Below are positions 1 through 8,099 of a DNA stretch of 64,000 nt, piece by piece. Source of the DNA: Spirochaetota bacterium. GTDB taxonomy: Bacteria > Spirochaetota > UBA12135 > COTS27 > JAFLEE01. Both the position numbers and the translations under genes were made by a program. The notes below the pieces were generated by a model. That model made no database searches, was not told the origin of the DNA, and worked only from the letters and a program-made list of their open reading frames with translations. How positions within the stretch are numbered: the stretch's first letter is position 1; each line of letters opens with the position of its first letter. The stretch covers positions 98,195 through 162,194 of the forward strand of contig JAFLEE010000002.1 of the NCBI GenBank assembly GCA_017302015.1, in the 5' to 3' direction.

Positions 1-585
1 GTGGTGTTCGCCTCGGTGCGGGCGGGCTTCGCCGGGGGGATCAATACCTTCAGCGGCCGCGAGTCCGGCGGCACGACCGTCTTCGATAACCTGAAGCCGG
101 ACGGGCTCTCCCGGGACCGCGGCCTCGTCAACGAGCGCCCCGAGGATCTCCTGAAGGGCCAACTCCGCAAGGTCCACATCGCCTTCGTGGAGGAGGAGCG
201 GGGCCTCGTCATCAGCCTCTTCAACGACATCTACTTCGAGAGCGGGAAGGCGGAACTCAGCGACGAGGCGAAGGAACTGGTGGCCAAGCTCGCCCCGATC
301 CTCTCCGACCTGGACCGGGATCTGCGCATCGAGGGGCATACCGACGAGATCCCGGTGAAACGGCCGGGGCCCAAACCCTACGACAATTTCAACCTGGCCG
401 CCGACCGGGCGCTCAACGTCCTCCACCACCTGGAGCAGGAGGGGGTGCCCACCCGCCGCATGGCCGCCGTCAGTTACGGCAGCGAACGGCCCAACGACGG
501 AACCGCCACGCCCGTGGGAAAAGCCTTCAACCGCGTCGTCGACATCGTCATCCTCAAAAAGGAACTCCGATACCCCTACCGCTAG
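1..585 (+). CDS. motB: Flagellar motor stator protein MotB, C-terminal part (5' end outside window)
   Basis: The reading frame is open from the first base, so the N-terminal membrane helix and proton-channel aspartate lie upstream and the GTG at base 1 should not be taken as the start. What remains is a plug-like segment (about residues 1-60) and an OmpA/MotB peptidoglycan-binding domain. Its signatures are IYFESGKAELS near residue 78, IEGHTDEIPV near 110 and the LAADRAL helix near 131. MotB anchors the stator to peptidoglycan and forms the ion channel with MotA. The next gene, 9 nt downstream, is motA, which supports the motor assignment over a generic OmpA protein. The order motB then motA is the reverse of the common one. 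Confidence 0.85.
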   Translation: MVFASVRAGFAGGINTFSGRESGGTTVFDNLKPDGLSRDRGLVNERPEDLLKGQLRKVHIAFVEEERGLVISLFNDIYFESGKAELSDEAKELVAKLAPILSDLDRDLRIEGHTDEIPVKRPGPKPYDNFNLAADRALNVLHHLEQEGVPTRRMAAVSYGSERPNDGTATPVGKAFNRVVDIVILKKELRYPYR

Positions 586-594
586 GAAGCGCGC

Positions 595-1398
595 ATGAAT
601 ACGCTCAATCGACAATCCACCCTCGTCGGCCTCATCGGAGGCGTCGCCGCGGTCATCCTGCTCCTCGTCTTCGAGGGGGGCAATCTCCTCTCGTTCCTCA
701 ACATCGGCGCCCTGATCCTGATCCTCGGGGGCAGCGTCGCGGTGGGCATCACGAGTTTCGGCCTGAAGGAGATCTTCGCCGTCCCCGCCTATTTCCGCAT
801 CGCCCTCGCTCCCCCCGGGGTCGACCTCAAGGCCGAGATCGTCACGCTGCTCTCCTTCTCCGAGAAGGCGCGCCGCGAGGGCCTCTTGTCCCTGGAAGAC
901 GACATGGAGAGCGTGAAGGACGAGATGACCCGCAAGGCCATGCAGATGGTCATCGACGGCACCGAGCCCGAGAACATCCTCACGGTGCTGGAGGACTTCT
1001 CCGAGAGCACGAAGAAGCACGCCAAGATCCCCGCCGAGATCTTCGAGACCCTCGGGGGCTTCTCGCCGACCCTGGGCATCATCGGCACGGTGATGGGCCT
1101 GGTGCACGTGCTCGAGGGCCTCGGCGGCGGCGGCGGGATCCAGCAGCTCGGCGAGGGCATCGCCGTGGCGTTCATCGCCACCTTCTACGGCATCGGCTTC
1201 GCCAACCTGCTGTGGCTGCCGCTGTCGAACAAGATCAAGTGGATCATCCACCACGAGGAGAGCCGTCGCCAGATCATCACCAGCGGCGTGCTCGGCATCC
1301 AGAGCGGCGACAATCCGCGGGTGCTCAAGGACAAGCTCATCGCCCTCATCGGCGACCCGGTGGAGCGCAAGAAGATCGAATCGGAAGTGAACCTGTAG
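595..1398 (+). CDS. motA: Flagellar motor stator protein MotA
   Basis: A 267-residue inner-membrane protein of normal MotA/MotP length. Four hydrophobic helices are visible at about residues 10-28, 34-54, 157-177 and 188-208. The cytoplasmic loop has the RREGLLSLE segment, whose Arg and Glu contact FliG in characterised MotA proteins. Helix 3 begins FSPTLGIIGTVMGL with the conserved proline. It converts ion flow through the MotA/MotB channel into torque. It lies 9 nt after motB and clearly shares its transcript. The gene ends only 3 bp from the convergent TPR gene, leaving no room for a terminator hairpin. Whether it uses protons or sodium cannot be told from this sequence. Confidence 0.95.
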   Translation: MNTLNRQSTLVGLIGGVAAVILLLVFEGGNLLSFLNIGALILILGGSVAVGITSFGLKEIFAVPAYFRIALAPPGVDLKAEIVTLLSFSEKARREGLLSLEDDMESVKDEMTRKAMQMVIDGTEPENILTVLEDFSESTKKHAKIPAEIFETLGGFSPTLGIIGTVMGLVHVLEGLGGGGGIQQLGEGIAVAFIATFYGIGFANLLWLPLSNKIKWIIHHEESRRQIITSGVLGIQSGDNPRVLKDKLIALIGDPVERKKIESEVNL

Positions 1399-1401
1399 GG
1401 G

Positions 1402-2418
1402 TCAGGGAACTCCCATACTCTTGGCCACCGCATCGGCGACGCGCATGTACTCGGCGTAGGGCGCCAGGCCGCGGAGCTTGCGGTTATCGACCGCCCGGGT
1501 TTTGGCGAGGTATTCCTTCGCCTTCTCCGTCTCCTTCAGGCTCGCCCAGCACTGGGCCTTGAGCGCGTAGCAGCGCACGAAGGCCATGCCGCCGCTCCAT
1601 TTGCTGCCGGTGATCTTCCGCTCCACGTTCTCGAGGGCTTTGAGGGCCTCCCGGTGGTTGCCGAGCTTCATGAGGCCCTGGGTGAGCGCCCAATAGGAAA
1701 ACAGGTAGTCGGGGAAGACGGCCATCGTGTCGGCGAGGAGGGCCATGGTCTTGGGGATCTCGTTCTCCTCGAGGTAGATGGAGATGAGGGCGTTCTTGGT
1801 CTCGTGCACGGTGAAATAGCCCTTCTTCACCGCCAGGAAAAGCTCGTCGATCCCCTGCTTCATCTCGTCCTGCGAGGTGAACGCCCGCACGACCGAGGCC
1901 TTTTTGCTGCGCCAATAGTGGAATTGGCCCAGGCCGTAATAGACGTCGTAGAGGTCGGGCTTGATCTCGAGGGCCCGCATCATGTACTTGTAGCCGGTCA
2001 TGCCGTCGAAGAAGGCCTTGATCCAATTGCCGTAGCGGATGGAGGTGAGGCCCATGAAGCCGTAGCCCCCCCCGAGGTAGAAGAGCGCCCACGGGTCGTC
2101 GGGGGCCTTGTTCACGAGGGCCTGGGCGACGGCCACGGTCTTGTTCATGTTGCTGTAGAACGCCGCGTCGAGGTCGTAGTTCATGTAGTCGAAGGCGACC
2201 CATTGGAGGCTGGCGCCCATGAAGAAATAGCCGGCGGGATGGGCGGGCGCGGCCCGCTGCACCTCGGCGTAGAGCGCGAAGGCCTCGTCGTAGCGGTCCA
2301 TATGGACGAGGCGGATGCCCTCCACGAGTTTGGCGTCCAGCGCGTCGGGCAGGTCGCTTTTGGCCCAGAGCGCGCCCGCTAGGAGCGCCAGGGCCGCGAG
2401 GAGGGGGCGGAGCGGCAT
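1402..2418 (-). CDS. Secreted TPR-repeat protein of unknown role
   Basis: The 338-residue product starts with a signal peptide (MPLRPLLAALALLAGALWA) and then consists of helical repeats of TPR type, with aromatic-rich units such as LYDVYYGLGQFHYWRS in the middle. No catalytic motif is visible. It is probably a periplasmic or outer-membrane scaffold. The start codon lies 1 nt after the stop of the DUF4139 gene on the same strand, so the two form an operon and translation is likely coupled. The exact partner is unknown. The family assignment to TPR is firm, the cellular role is not. Confidence 0.8.
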   Translation of the reverse strand: MPLRPLLAALALLAGALWAKSDLPDALDAKLVEGIRLVHMDRYDEAFALYAEVQRAAPAHPAGYFFMGASLQWVAFDYMNYDLDAAFYSNMNKTVAVAQALVNKAPDDPWALFYLGGGYGFMGLTSIRYGNWIKAFFDGMTGYKYMMRALEIKPDLYDVYYGLGQFHYWRSKKASVVRAFTSQDEMKQGIDELFLAVKKGYFTVHETKNALISIYLEENEIPKTMALLADTMAVFPDYLFSYWALTQGLMKLGNHREALKALENVERKITGSKWSGGMAFVRCYALKAQCWASLKETEKAKEYLAKTRAVDNRKLRGLAPYAEYMRVADAVAKSMGVP

Positions 2419-2419
2419 C

Positions 2420-4132
2420 TTACTGGAGGCCTTGTACCGCCAGGTTCCTGGGGTATTCGATTTGGAAGGCCACCGGGATCTCGATGCGCTCGCCGGGCTT
2501 CAGGTCGAAGGCCCATTCGAGGATGCCGGAATCGGAGAGGCGCACCGGGGGCAGGCCCTCTTTCTCGCGGTCTTTCTTGAGGAGAGGCTCTTGGGGGGTG
2601 ACCTTGATCTCGCTGCGGGTGGAGACGGGGAATTGGTCCTGGATGAGAATGGCCTCCCGGGTCTTGCGGTTATTCTTCACGGTGATGAGGAAGCGGTAGG
2701 ACCAGCGGTTATTCCCAGAGAGGAGGGCGTCGGCCTCCTTGTAGCGCTTCACGATCCGGTGCTGCACCGAGACGCTCTCGTCGACCCCGAGGGTGACGGA
2801 GAACTCCTCGCCGGCGGAAACCTGGCCGAGGTGGCCGGTGGCGAGATAGGCGCCGTTGACGAAGATGTTCATGGGGCCGGAAAGGAGCGCCGCCTCGTTG
2901 GTGTTCTTCACGGTGGCCTTCAGGAAGGCGTAGGGGGCGAGCTTCGGCACCGCGGAATACTGGAATTGGGCGCTGTATTCGCGGTCGAAGAGGAAGACGC
3001 GATGGGGCTGGTTGTCGTTCTGCACGGTGGCTTTGCCGTCGAGGGCGAACACCGTGGCGCCCTGGCCCTCGTCCACCGAGGCCTCGACGGCCTTCAGTTC
3101 GGGGGGCTCCGGGGCGGCCTCGGCGGCGGGGGCGGGCGCCGGCGCGGCGGACATGGCGGAGGGCATTTCGGCCTTCTTCATGCGCTCCTCGGAATCGACC
3201 ATCCGCCGGTTATAGGCGCGCGGCGGCGGGGGGACGTATTCCCGCAGGGTCCAGGCGGGGAGGGTCGGCTGGTTTCCGCCGAGGAAGGGCTTGGCGGTGG
3301 AGAGGCGCAGCGAGATATTGCGCCAATCCTCCTCGGAGGCCTGGCGCACCACGGCGTAGCCGGCGACCTTCACGGTTTTGGCGTCGCGGTCGGCGCGCAC
3401 GTCGTAGACCGGGGACCAAGAGGGGCCCAGGGCGATGTAGGTCAATTTGAGTTTGACGGGCCCCGCGGCCTTCACTTCGATGACGGCCTCGATGAAGCGC
3501 TTCTCCTTGCGCCGCGTGCCGCCCAAGTCGCGCAGTTCCTGGTCGAGGAGGCGCTGGTCGGCGTCGAGGCGGTTTTTCTCCCGCCCCTTGGTCAGGGCTT
3601 CCCCGTCGAGTTTGTCGAGGCGCAACCGGTAGAAATCGAGGATTTCCTGCCACTTGCGCGTGTCGGTGGTGGCGTTGGAGATCTCGAGGCGGGTGGAGAG
3701 CACGCGGTCCTTCATGCCCTCGAGCACGGCGCGTTCCCGCTCCAGGTTCCGCAGCACGATGGCGGCCTCGTCCAAGCGGTCTTGGTTCGTCTGGCGTCGG
3801 GCCGTGAGCGCGCGCACGCGCTGGTCGTTGAACTCGAGGGTGTATTCGGTGCGGTACTTGAGGTCGACGATGACCGCGCTGCCCGTGCCGGCGATCTGCA
3901 GGCTATTGGGGTCGAGGGAGGTGGGGATCTTCTCGAATTGGAGGCTCCACGTGCCCGGCTCGAGGGTCAACATCGCTTCCCGAGTGATTTGCGCCCGGTC
4001 GGAGAAGACCGTGACCGCGGTGACGGCGGACTCGACGGTCTTGGTCCCGGCCTCCCCGTTTTGGGCGGGGAGCGGCGCGGCTCCCGCCAGGGAGAGTAGG
4101 CAGGCGAGCATCGCCGTGGGGGGCAATCGCAT
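2420..4132 (-). CDS. DUF4140/DUF4139 (mucoidy-inhibitor-A-like) secreted protein
   Basis: A 570-residue protein with a signal peptide (MRLPPTAMLACLLSLAGAAPL). An N-terminal beta segment with VTVFSDRAQITREA near residue 20-45 is followed by a coiled-coil stretch rich in Arg, Glu and Leu (about 75-190). A large beta-rich DUF4139 domain follows, with PSWSPVYDVRAD near 240 and EEDWRNISLRLSTAKP near 280. An Ala/Pro linker with extra negative charge sits near residues 325-360. I chose the ATG at 4132 because AGGAG lies 6 nt upstream and the signal peptide begins there; upstream extension would add a non-signal tail. MuiA-type proteins were named for an effect on mucoidy, but their biochemical function is not established. 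It heads an operon with the TPR gene. Confidence 0.85.
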   Translation of the reverse strand: MRLPPTAMLACLLSLAGAAPLPAQNGEAGTKTVESAVTAVTVFSDRAQITREAMLTLEPGTWSLQFEKIPTSLDPNSLQIAGTGSAVIVDLKYRTEYTLEFNDQRVRALTARRQTNQDRLDEAAIVLRNLERERAVLEGMKDRVLSTRLEISNATTDTRKWQEILDFYRLRLDKLDGEALTKGREKNRLDADQRLLDQELRDLGGTRRKEKRFIEAVIEVKAAGPVKLKLTYIALGPSWSPVYDVRADRDAKTVKVAGYAVVRQASEEDWRNISLRLSTAKPFLGGNQPTLPAWTLREYVPPPPRAYNRRMVDSEERMKKAEMPSAMSAAPAPAPAAEAAPEPPELKAVEASVDEGQGATVFALDGKATVQNDNQPHRVFLFDREYSAQFQYSAVPKLAPYAFLKATVKNTNEAALLSGPMNIFVNGAYLATGHLGQVSAGEEFSVTLGVDESVSVQHRIVKRYKEADALLSGNNRWSYRFLITVKNNRKTREAILIQDQFPVSTRSEIKVTPQEPLLKKDREKEGLPPVRLSDSGILEWAFDLKPGERIEIPVAFQIEYPRNLAVQGLQ

Positions 4133-4144
4133 GGGCACTCCTGA

Positions 4145-4178
4145 CCGCGACCGGGTCGCGGGGGGACCCCGGGTCCCC
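4145..4178 (-). repeat. Two abutting perfect 8-1-8 palindromes in the leader of the DUF4139 gene
   Basis: CCGCGACC-G-GGTCGCGG occupies 4145-4161 and GGGGACCC-C-GGGTCCCC occupies 4162-4178, with no base between them. The lower one ends 2 nt before the Shine-Dalgarno AGGAG of the minus-strand gene. They could be two operator sites on DNA or two stem-loops in the leader RNA. Confidence 0.6.
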
Positions 4179-4190
4179 GATTTGGCTTCT

Positions 4191-4196
4191 ATTATA
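4191..4196 (-). promoter_or_regulatory. Candidate -10 box for the DUF4139-TPR operon
   Basis: The minus strand reads TATAAT here, which would place the transcript start near 4184, just before the two palindromes. No convincing -35 hexamer is found at 16-19 nt, so the site may need an activator or may be fortuitous. Confidence 0.35.
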
Positions 4197-4292
4197 AACA
4201 AAATTGCACCTCCCGTGTCCCGGGTGTTATAAAGAGGAAGGAAAGTTGCTCCGGGAGGAAACCTCCGCGATTTTTGTTAATCTCCGGTGAAT

Positions 4293-4321
4293 TTGACCCG
4301 TGTTTTGGCAGAAACTATAAT
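4293..4321 (+). promoter_or_regulatory. Vegetative sigma-70-type promoter for the tail-anchored protein and polA
   Basis: TTGACC at 4293-4298 and TATAAT at 4316-4321 are separated by 17 nt, close to the ideal vegetative promoter. The transcript would start near 4328, giving a leader of about 20 nt that carries the GGAGG ribosome-binding site before the ATG at 4349. Confidence 0.8.
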
Positions 4322-4348
4322 GAACCGCGTCAGGACCGTGGAGGCAGC

Positions 4349-5338
4349 ATGCCGCAGGACGTGAAACCCGCCCCCGAAGCGGGTGGCTCGCCGAGTCTCT
4401 TGTTCGTTAAAATGTGCTTCGTGTCCACCGGCTCCGGCCAATGCGGGGTGGGGCTCATCCGCATCAACGCGACCACGAAAAGCCTCGAGAAGGTCGACGC
4501 CCTCGCGTCCCTCGACAGCCAATATATCGACAATATCTCCACCATGAGCCCGGCCGTGGCGTTCGAGGAGTTCATCTCCAAGAACCGCTACCAGCGCGAG
4601 TTCAACGCCAAGACCACCGCCGAGGTCATCTCCACCCTCAAGCAGGTCGTCGAAGGCCAGCGGGGCATGGAGAAAGACACCAATATCGCCGATTTCTTGG
4701 CCTTCGCCAAGAAGAACGACCTCAATTCGATCCAGCACGCCATCCTGCCCTATATCAGCCGGGCCCTCTACGATAAGAAGAAACTCGACCTCGACGTGGC
4801 TGTGGAGTTCACCACCCAGAGCGCGGTCGACCAGTACTTCGCGGGCCAAGAAGCCGATCGGCAGGCCCAGGCCGCGCCCGCAGCCGACGTCCCCGCCCCG
4901 GTGGTCGACGATTTCTTCAACATCGGCGAAGACCGCGTGGTGCTCCTCTCCCATCCGGTGCTCTCCCCCGTCACCGGCGTCTCGATCTCCAACCTCAAGC
5001 CCGGGCTCGAGATCATGGTGCGCATCGACAATAACAACGTCCTCGGCAACAAGTACAATACGCTCTTCAACCTCGTCGCCGAAGACGGGCGCATCCAACC
5101 GCGCCAGGCCACCGTGCACGCCATCCGTTCCGACCCCGACGGGCACAAGATCCTCGTCAATTTCCAGGGGAACACCTTCGGAAAGATCGTCGAAACCGAG
5201 CAGGTCAAGATCAAACTCTTCGAACCCGACGCCGTCCGCGAGGCCGAGAAGCCGCCGCTGCGCAACCGCCTGATCACCATCGGCCTCATCGCCGGGCTCG
5301 TGGTCATGGTGGCCGTGGTCCTCGCGATCTTCCTCTAA
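4349..5338 (+). CDS. Tail-anchored membrane protein of unknown function
   Basis: I do not recognise this 329-residue protein. Most of it is soluble: residues 1-180 are mixed alpha/beta with a GSGQCGVGLIRI segment near 30. An Ala/Pro linker follows near 175-190, then a beta-rich domain (about 195-300). A single hydrophobic helix, LITIGLIAGLVVMVAVVLAIFL, makes the extreme C-terminus, so the bulk should face the cytoplasm as in tail-anchored proteins. The ATG at 4349 was chosen because GTGGAGG lies 4-10 nt upstream and a near-consensus promoter ends 28 nt upstream. The stop codon TAA is separated by a single codon from the apparent CTG start of polA in the same frame. The strong promoter suggests good expression. 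Confidence 0.75.
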   Translation: MPQDVKPAPEAGGSPSLLFVKMCFVSTGSGQCGVGLIRINATTKSLEKVDALASLDSQYIDNISTMSPAVAFEEFISKNRYQREFNAKTTAEVISTLKQVVEGQRGMEKDTNIADFLAFAKKNDLNSIQHAILPYISRALYDKKKLDLDVAVEFTTQSAVDQYFAGQEADRQAQAAPAADVPAPVVDDFFNIGEDRVVLLSHPVLSPVTGVSISNLKPGLEIMVRIDNNNVLGNKYNTLFNLVAEDGRIQPRQATVHAIRSDPDGHKILVNFQGNTFGKIVETEQVKIKLFEPDAVREAEKPPLRNRLITIGLIAGLVVMVAVVLAIFL

Positions 5339-5341
5339 CCC

Positions 5342-8098
5342 CTGAAAACGCTCCTCCTCCTCGACACCTCCGCGATCCTCTTCCGGGCGTACTTCGCCTT
5401 CGGGAATAATCCGCTCGTCAACAGCAAGGGCGACGAGACTTCCGTCCTCTTCGGCTTCTTCAACACGCTGCAGAAACTGCTGCAGGAGCGGCCCTTCGAC
5501 GGCATCGCCGCGGCCCTCGACTCGCGCACCAAGACCTTCCGCCACGAACTCGACCCCCATTACAAGGCCAACCGGCCCGAGACCCCGCCGGCGCTCATCA
5601 AGCAGATCGGGGCCACGGCGCGCCTCTTGCCCAAACTCGGCATCCCCATCCTCCAAAAAGACGGCTTCGAGGCGGATGATTTCATCGCCACGGCCTCCCG
5701 CGAGGCCCGCCGCGCCGGCTGGCGCGTCGAGATCTTCTCAGGTGACAAAGATCTCACCCAACTCGTCGACGCGCACGTGGTGATGCTCGGCCAGGAGAAG
5801 AAGACCGGCGCCTTCGTCACCACCGGCGAGGCGGGGGTGAAGGAAAAATGGGGCGTCGTCCCCGCCCTCATCCCCGACCTTTTCGCGATCATCGGAGATT
5901 CCAGCGACAACGTCCCCGGCGTGAAGGGCATCGGCCCGAAGGGCGCCACGAAACTCATCGAGGAGTGGGGCGGCCTCGACGCCATCTACGCCAAGCTCGA
6001 CCGGGTCCAGCCCGCGGGCATCCGGGAAAAACTCGCCGCCAGCCGCGAGAACGCGTTCCTCTCCAAGAAACTCGTGACCTTAGACGCCGACCTCGGGGAG
6101 ATCCCCCCCACGGAATCCCTGGTCCTGGGGCCCGTCGACCAGGCCGCCGTCCTCGAATCGCTTCGGGAATGGGAACTCGGCACCATCATCCGCCGCTTCG
6201 GCCTCGACCGGGAAGGCGGGCCCTTCCGCTTGAGCGAACTCCCCGCCAAGGCGGGCGCCAGCAAGCGCGCCTCGAAGGCCGAGGCCCCCCCCGAGGGGCC
6301 GACGGCCCTGGCTTTCGCCCCCGTGGGCGAGGCGTTCACGCGGCGCACCCTGGCGGCGGGGGAGCTGGGCGTGGTGGCCGACTTGGCGCGGGCGGAGAAG
6401 AAATTCGTCGTCGACCTCGAGACCACGAGCCTCGACCCCTACGAGGCGAGGGTCGTGGCGGCCGTCTTCGCCTTCCCGGGGCGGCGCTCGTTCTACACGC
6501 GGCTCATCACCTGGGAGCGCAACGATTTCAAGCGCTTCGCCGAGGTCCTCGGCCCGATCCTCGAGGATGAGGGCATCCAAAAGATCGGCCATAACCTGAA
6601 GTTCGAGCGCTCCATCCTCGCCCGGCAGGGCATCGCGCTGCGCGGACTCGGGTGGGACACCATGCTCGCCGCCTGGGTGAACGACAGCGACCGGCCCACC
6701 TTCAACCTCGAGGGCCTGCTCGCCGACCTCTTCGGCGTGCAGAAGAACACCTACAAGCAGATGGCCGGGAAGGCCGCCTCGATCCTCGACATCCCCGAGG
6801 AAGTGCTCGAAACCTACACCTACGAGGATGGGGAATACACCTGGCGGCTCTATGAGGATCAGAAGGCGAAACTCGGCGAGCGGGAACGGGACGTGCTCAC
6901 GCGCATCGAACTCCCGCTCATTCCGGTGCTTTCCGACATGGAACTCGCGGGGGTGGAACTCGACCGGGGCGCCCTGGCCAGGCAATCCGCCGCCATGGGA
7001 GAGGAACTCGGGCATTTGGAGGCGGCCATCCACGGGATCGCCGGGATGCCCTTCAATATCCAATCGACGAAGCAACTCCAAGAGGTGCTCTTCGAGCGCC
7101 TGAAACTGCCCTCGGGGCGCAAGACGAAGACCGGCTTCTCCACCGACGCCGAGGTCCTCGAGGACCTCGCCGGGGAGCACGAGATCGCCCGGCACCTGCT
7201 GCGCCACCGGCTCCTTTCCAAGCTGAAGGGTACCTACCTCGACGCCCTGCCCGACCTGGTGAACAAGCAGACCGGGCGTCTCCACACCGATTTCAACCAG
7301 ACGGGCGCGGCCACGGGGCGCCTGTCCTCGTCGAACCCGAACCTCCAGAACATCCCCATCCAGGGCCCCGATGGCCGGGCCGTGCGCACCGCCTTCGTGG
7401 CGCCCGAGGGGCGCAAGCTCGTTTCCTTCGACTATTCCCAGGTCGAACTCCGGGTCTTGGCCCATCTCTCCCAGGATCCCAGGCTCCTCGAGGCCTACCG
7501 CCAGAAGCGCGACATCCACCGCGAGACCGCCTCCTTCCTCTTCGAGAAATCGGGCGAGGCCGTCACCGCCGACGAGCGGCGCATCGCCAAGGTGATCAAT
7601 TTTTCGGTCATCTACGGCGCCTCGGCCCATAGCCTCTCGAGTCAACTCGGCCTCACGCACAAAGACGCCCAGCGCTTTATCGACGGCTATTTCGCGGCCT
7701 ACGCGGGGGTGCGGGCCTATATCGACGGCGTCGTCGAGTTCGCCCGCAAGAACCGCTGCGTCTTCACCCATTTCGGCCGCCGGCGGCATATCCGCGAGAT
7801 CGCGGTCACCGCCGTCCATGTGCGCCAGCGCGCCGAGCGCACCGCCTTCAACGCGGTGATCCAGGGGACCGCCGCCGACCTCATGAAGCAGGCCATGGCG
7901 CGCATCCACGGGCGCATCCGGGCCGGCGGCCTCGCGGCGACCCTGGTGCTCCAGGTGCACGACGAACTCGTCTTCTACATCGATGACGCGCTCGTGGAGG
8001 CCGCGGCCCCGGTCATCGTCGACGACATGACGCGCCTCCCCCCCTTCGACGGGATCCTCGAGGTCGATTGGAAGGCCGGCCGATCCTGGGATAAATAA
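5342..8098 (+). CDS. polA: DNA polymerase I (apparent CTG start)
   Basis: Translated from CTG at 5342 the product is 918 residues, the usual length of Pol I. The 5' nuclease domain begins at once (KTLLLLDTSAILFRAYFAF) and carries FEADDFIA, SGDKDLTQL and the GIGPKGA helix-hairpin-helix. The 3'-5' exonuclease domain has DLETTSLD (D358, E360) and Y492xxxD496, but the second motif reads NLKFE with Glu at 422 instead of Asp. The polymerase domain has motif A DYSQVELR (D697), motif B RRIAKVINF (K750, F754) and motif C HDE (D874). No ATG, GTG or TTG occurs in frame before 5627, and starting there would delete the first 95 residues including the first metal-binding Asp. The preceding gene stops two codons earlier in the same frame. 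No Shine-Dalgarno is visible, so re-initiation is likely. Confidence 0.93.
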   Translation: MKTLLLLDTSAILFRAYFAFGNNPLVNSKGDETSVLFGFFNTLQKLLQERPFDGIAAALDSRTKTFRHELDPHYKANRPETPPALIKQIGATARLLPKLGIPILQKDGFEADDFIATASREARRAGWRVEIFSGDKDLTQLVDAHVVMLGQEKKTGAFVTTGEAGVKEKWGVVPALIPDLFAIIGDSSDNVPGVKGIGPKGATKLIEEWGGLDAIYAKLDRVQPAGIREKLAASRENAFLSKKLVTLDADLGEIPPTESLVLGPVDQAAVLESLREWELGTIIRRFGLDREGGPFRLSELPAKAGASKRASKAEAPPEGPTALAFAPVGEAFTRRTLAAGELGVVADLARAEKKFVVDLETTSLDPYEARVVAAVFAFPGRRSFYTRLITWERNDFKRFAEVLGPILEDEGIQKIGHNLKFERSILARQGIALRGLGWDTMLAAWVNDSDRPTFNLEGLLADLFGVQKNTYKQMAGKAASILDIPEEVLETYTYEDGEYTWRLYEDQKAKLGERERDVLTRIELPLIPVLSDMELAGVELDRGALARQSAAMGEELGHLEAAIHGIAGMPFNIQSTKQLQEVLFERLKLPSGRKTKTGFSTDAEVLEDLAGEHEIARHLLRHRLLSKLKGTYLDALPDLVNKQTGRLHTDFNQTGAATGRLSSSNPNLQNIPIQGPDGRAVRTAFVAPEGRKLVSFDYSQVELRVLAHLSQDPRLLEAYRQKRDIHRETASFLFEKSGEAVTADERRIAKVINFSVIYGASAHSLSSQLGLTHKDAQRFIDGYFAAYAGVRAYIDGVVEFARKNRCVFTHFGRRRHIREIAVTAVHVRQRAERTAFNAVIQGTAADLMKQAMARIHGRIRAGGLAATLVLQVHDELVFYIDDALVEAAAPVIVDDMTRLPPFDGILEVDWKAGRSWDK

Positions 8099-8099
8099 C

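Noticed and set aside
1-3. GTG at the window edge as the real motB start
   Set aside because: The protein would lack the membrane helix essential for MotB; the gene is simply cut by the window.
2315-4099. Long plus-strand frame opposite the DUF4139 gene
   Set aside because: Antisense to a gene with signal peptide, Shine-Dalgarno and known domains; the product is Gly/Val/His-rich noise.
4254-4266. GGAGG-AAA-CCTCC hairpin followed shortly by five T residues, as a terminator
   Set aside because: Only 5 bp, no plus-strand gene upstream to terminate, and it lies before a strong promoter.
5627-8098. polA starting at TTG 5627
   Set aside because: This start would remove the first 95 residues, including the conserved first segment and metal-binding Asp of the 5' nuclease domain.
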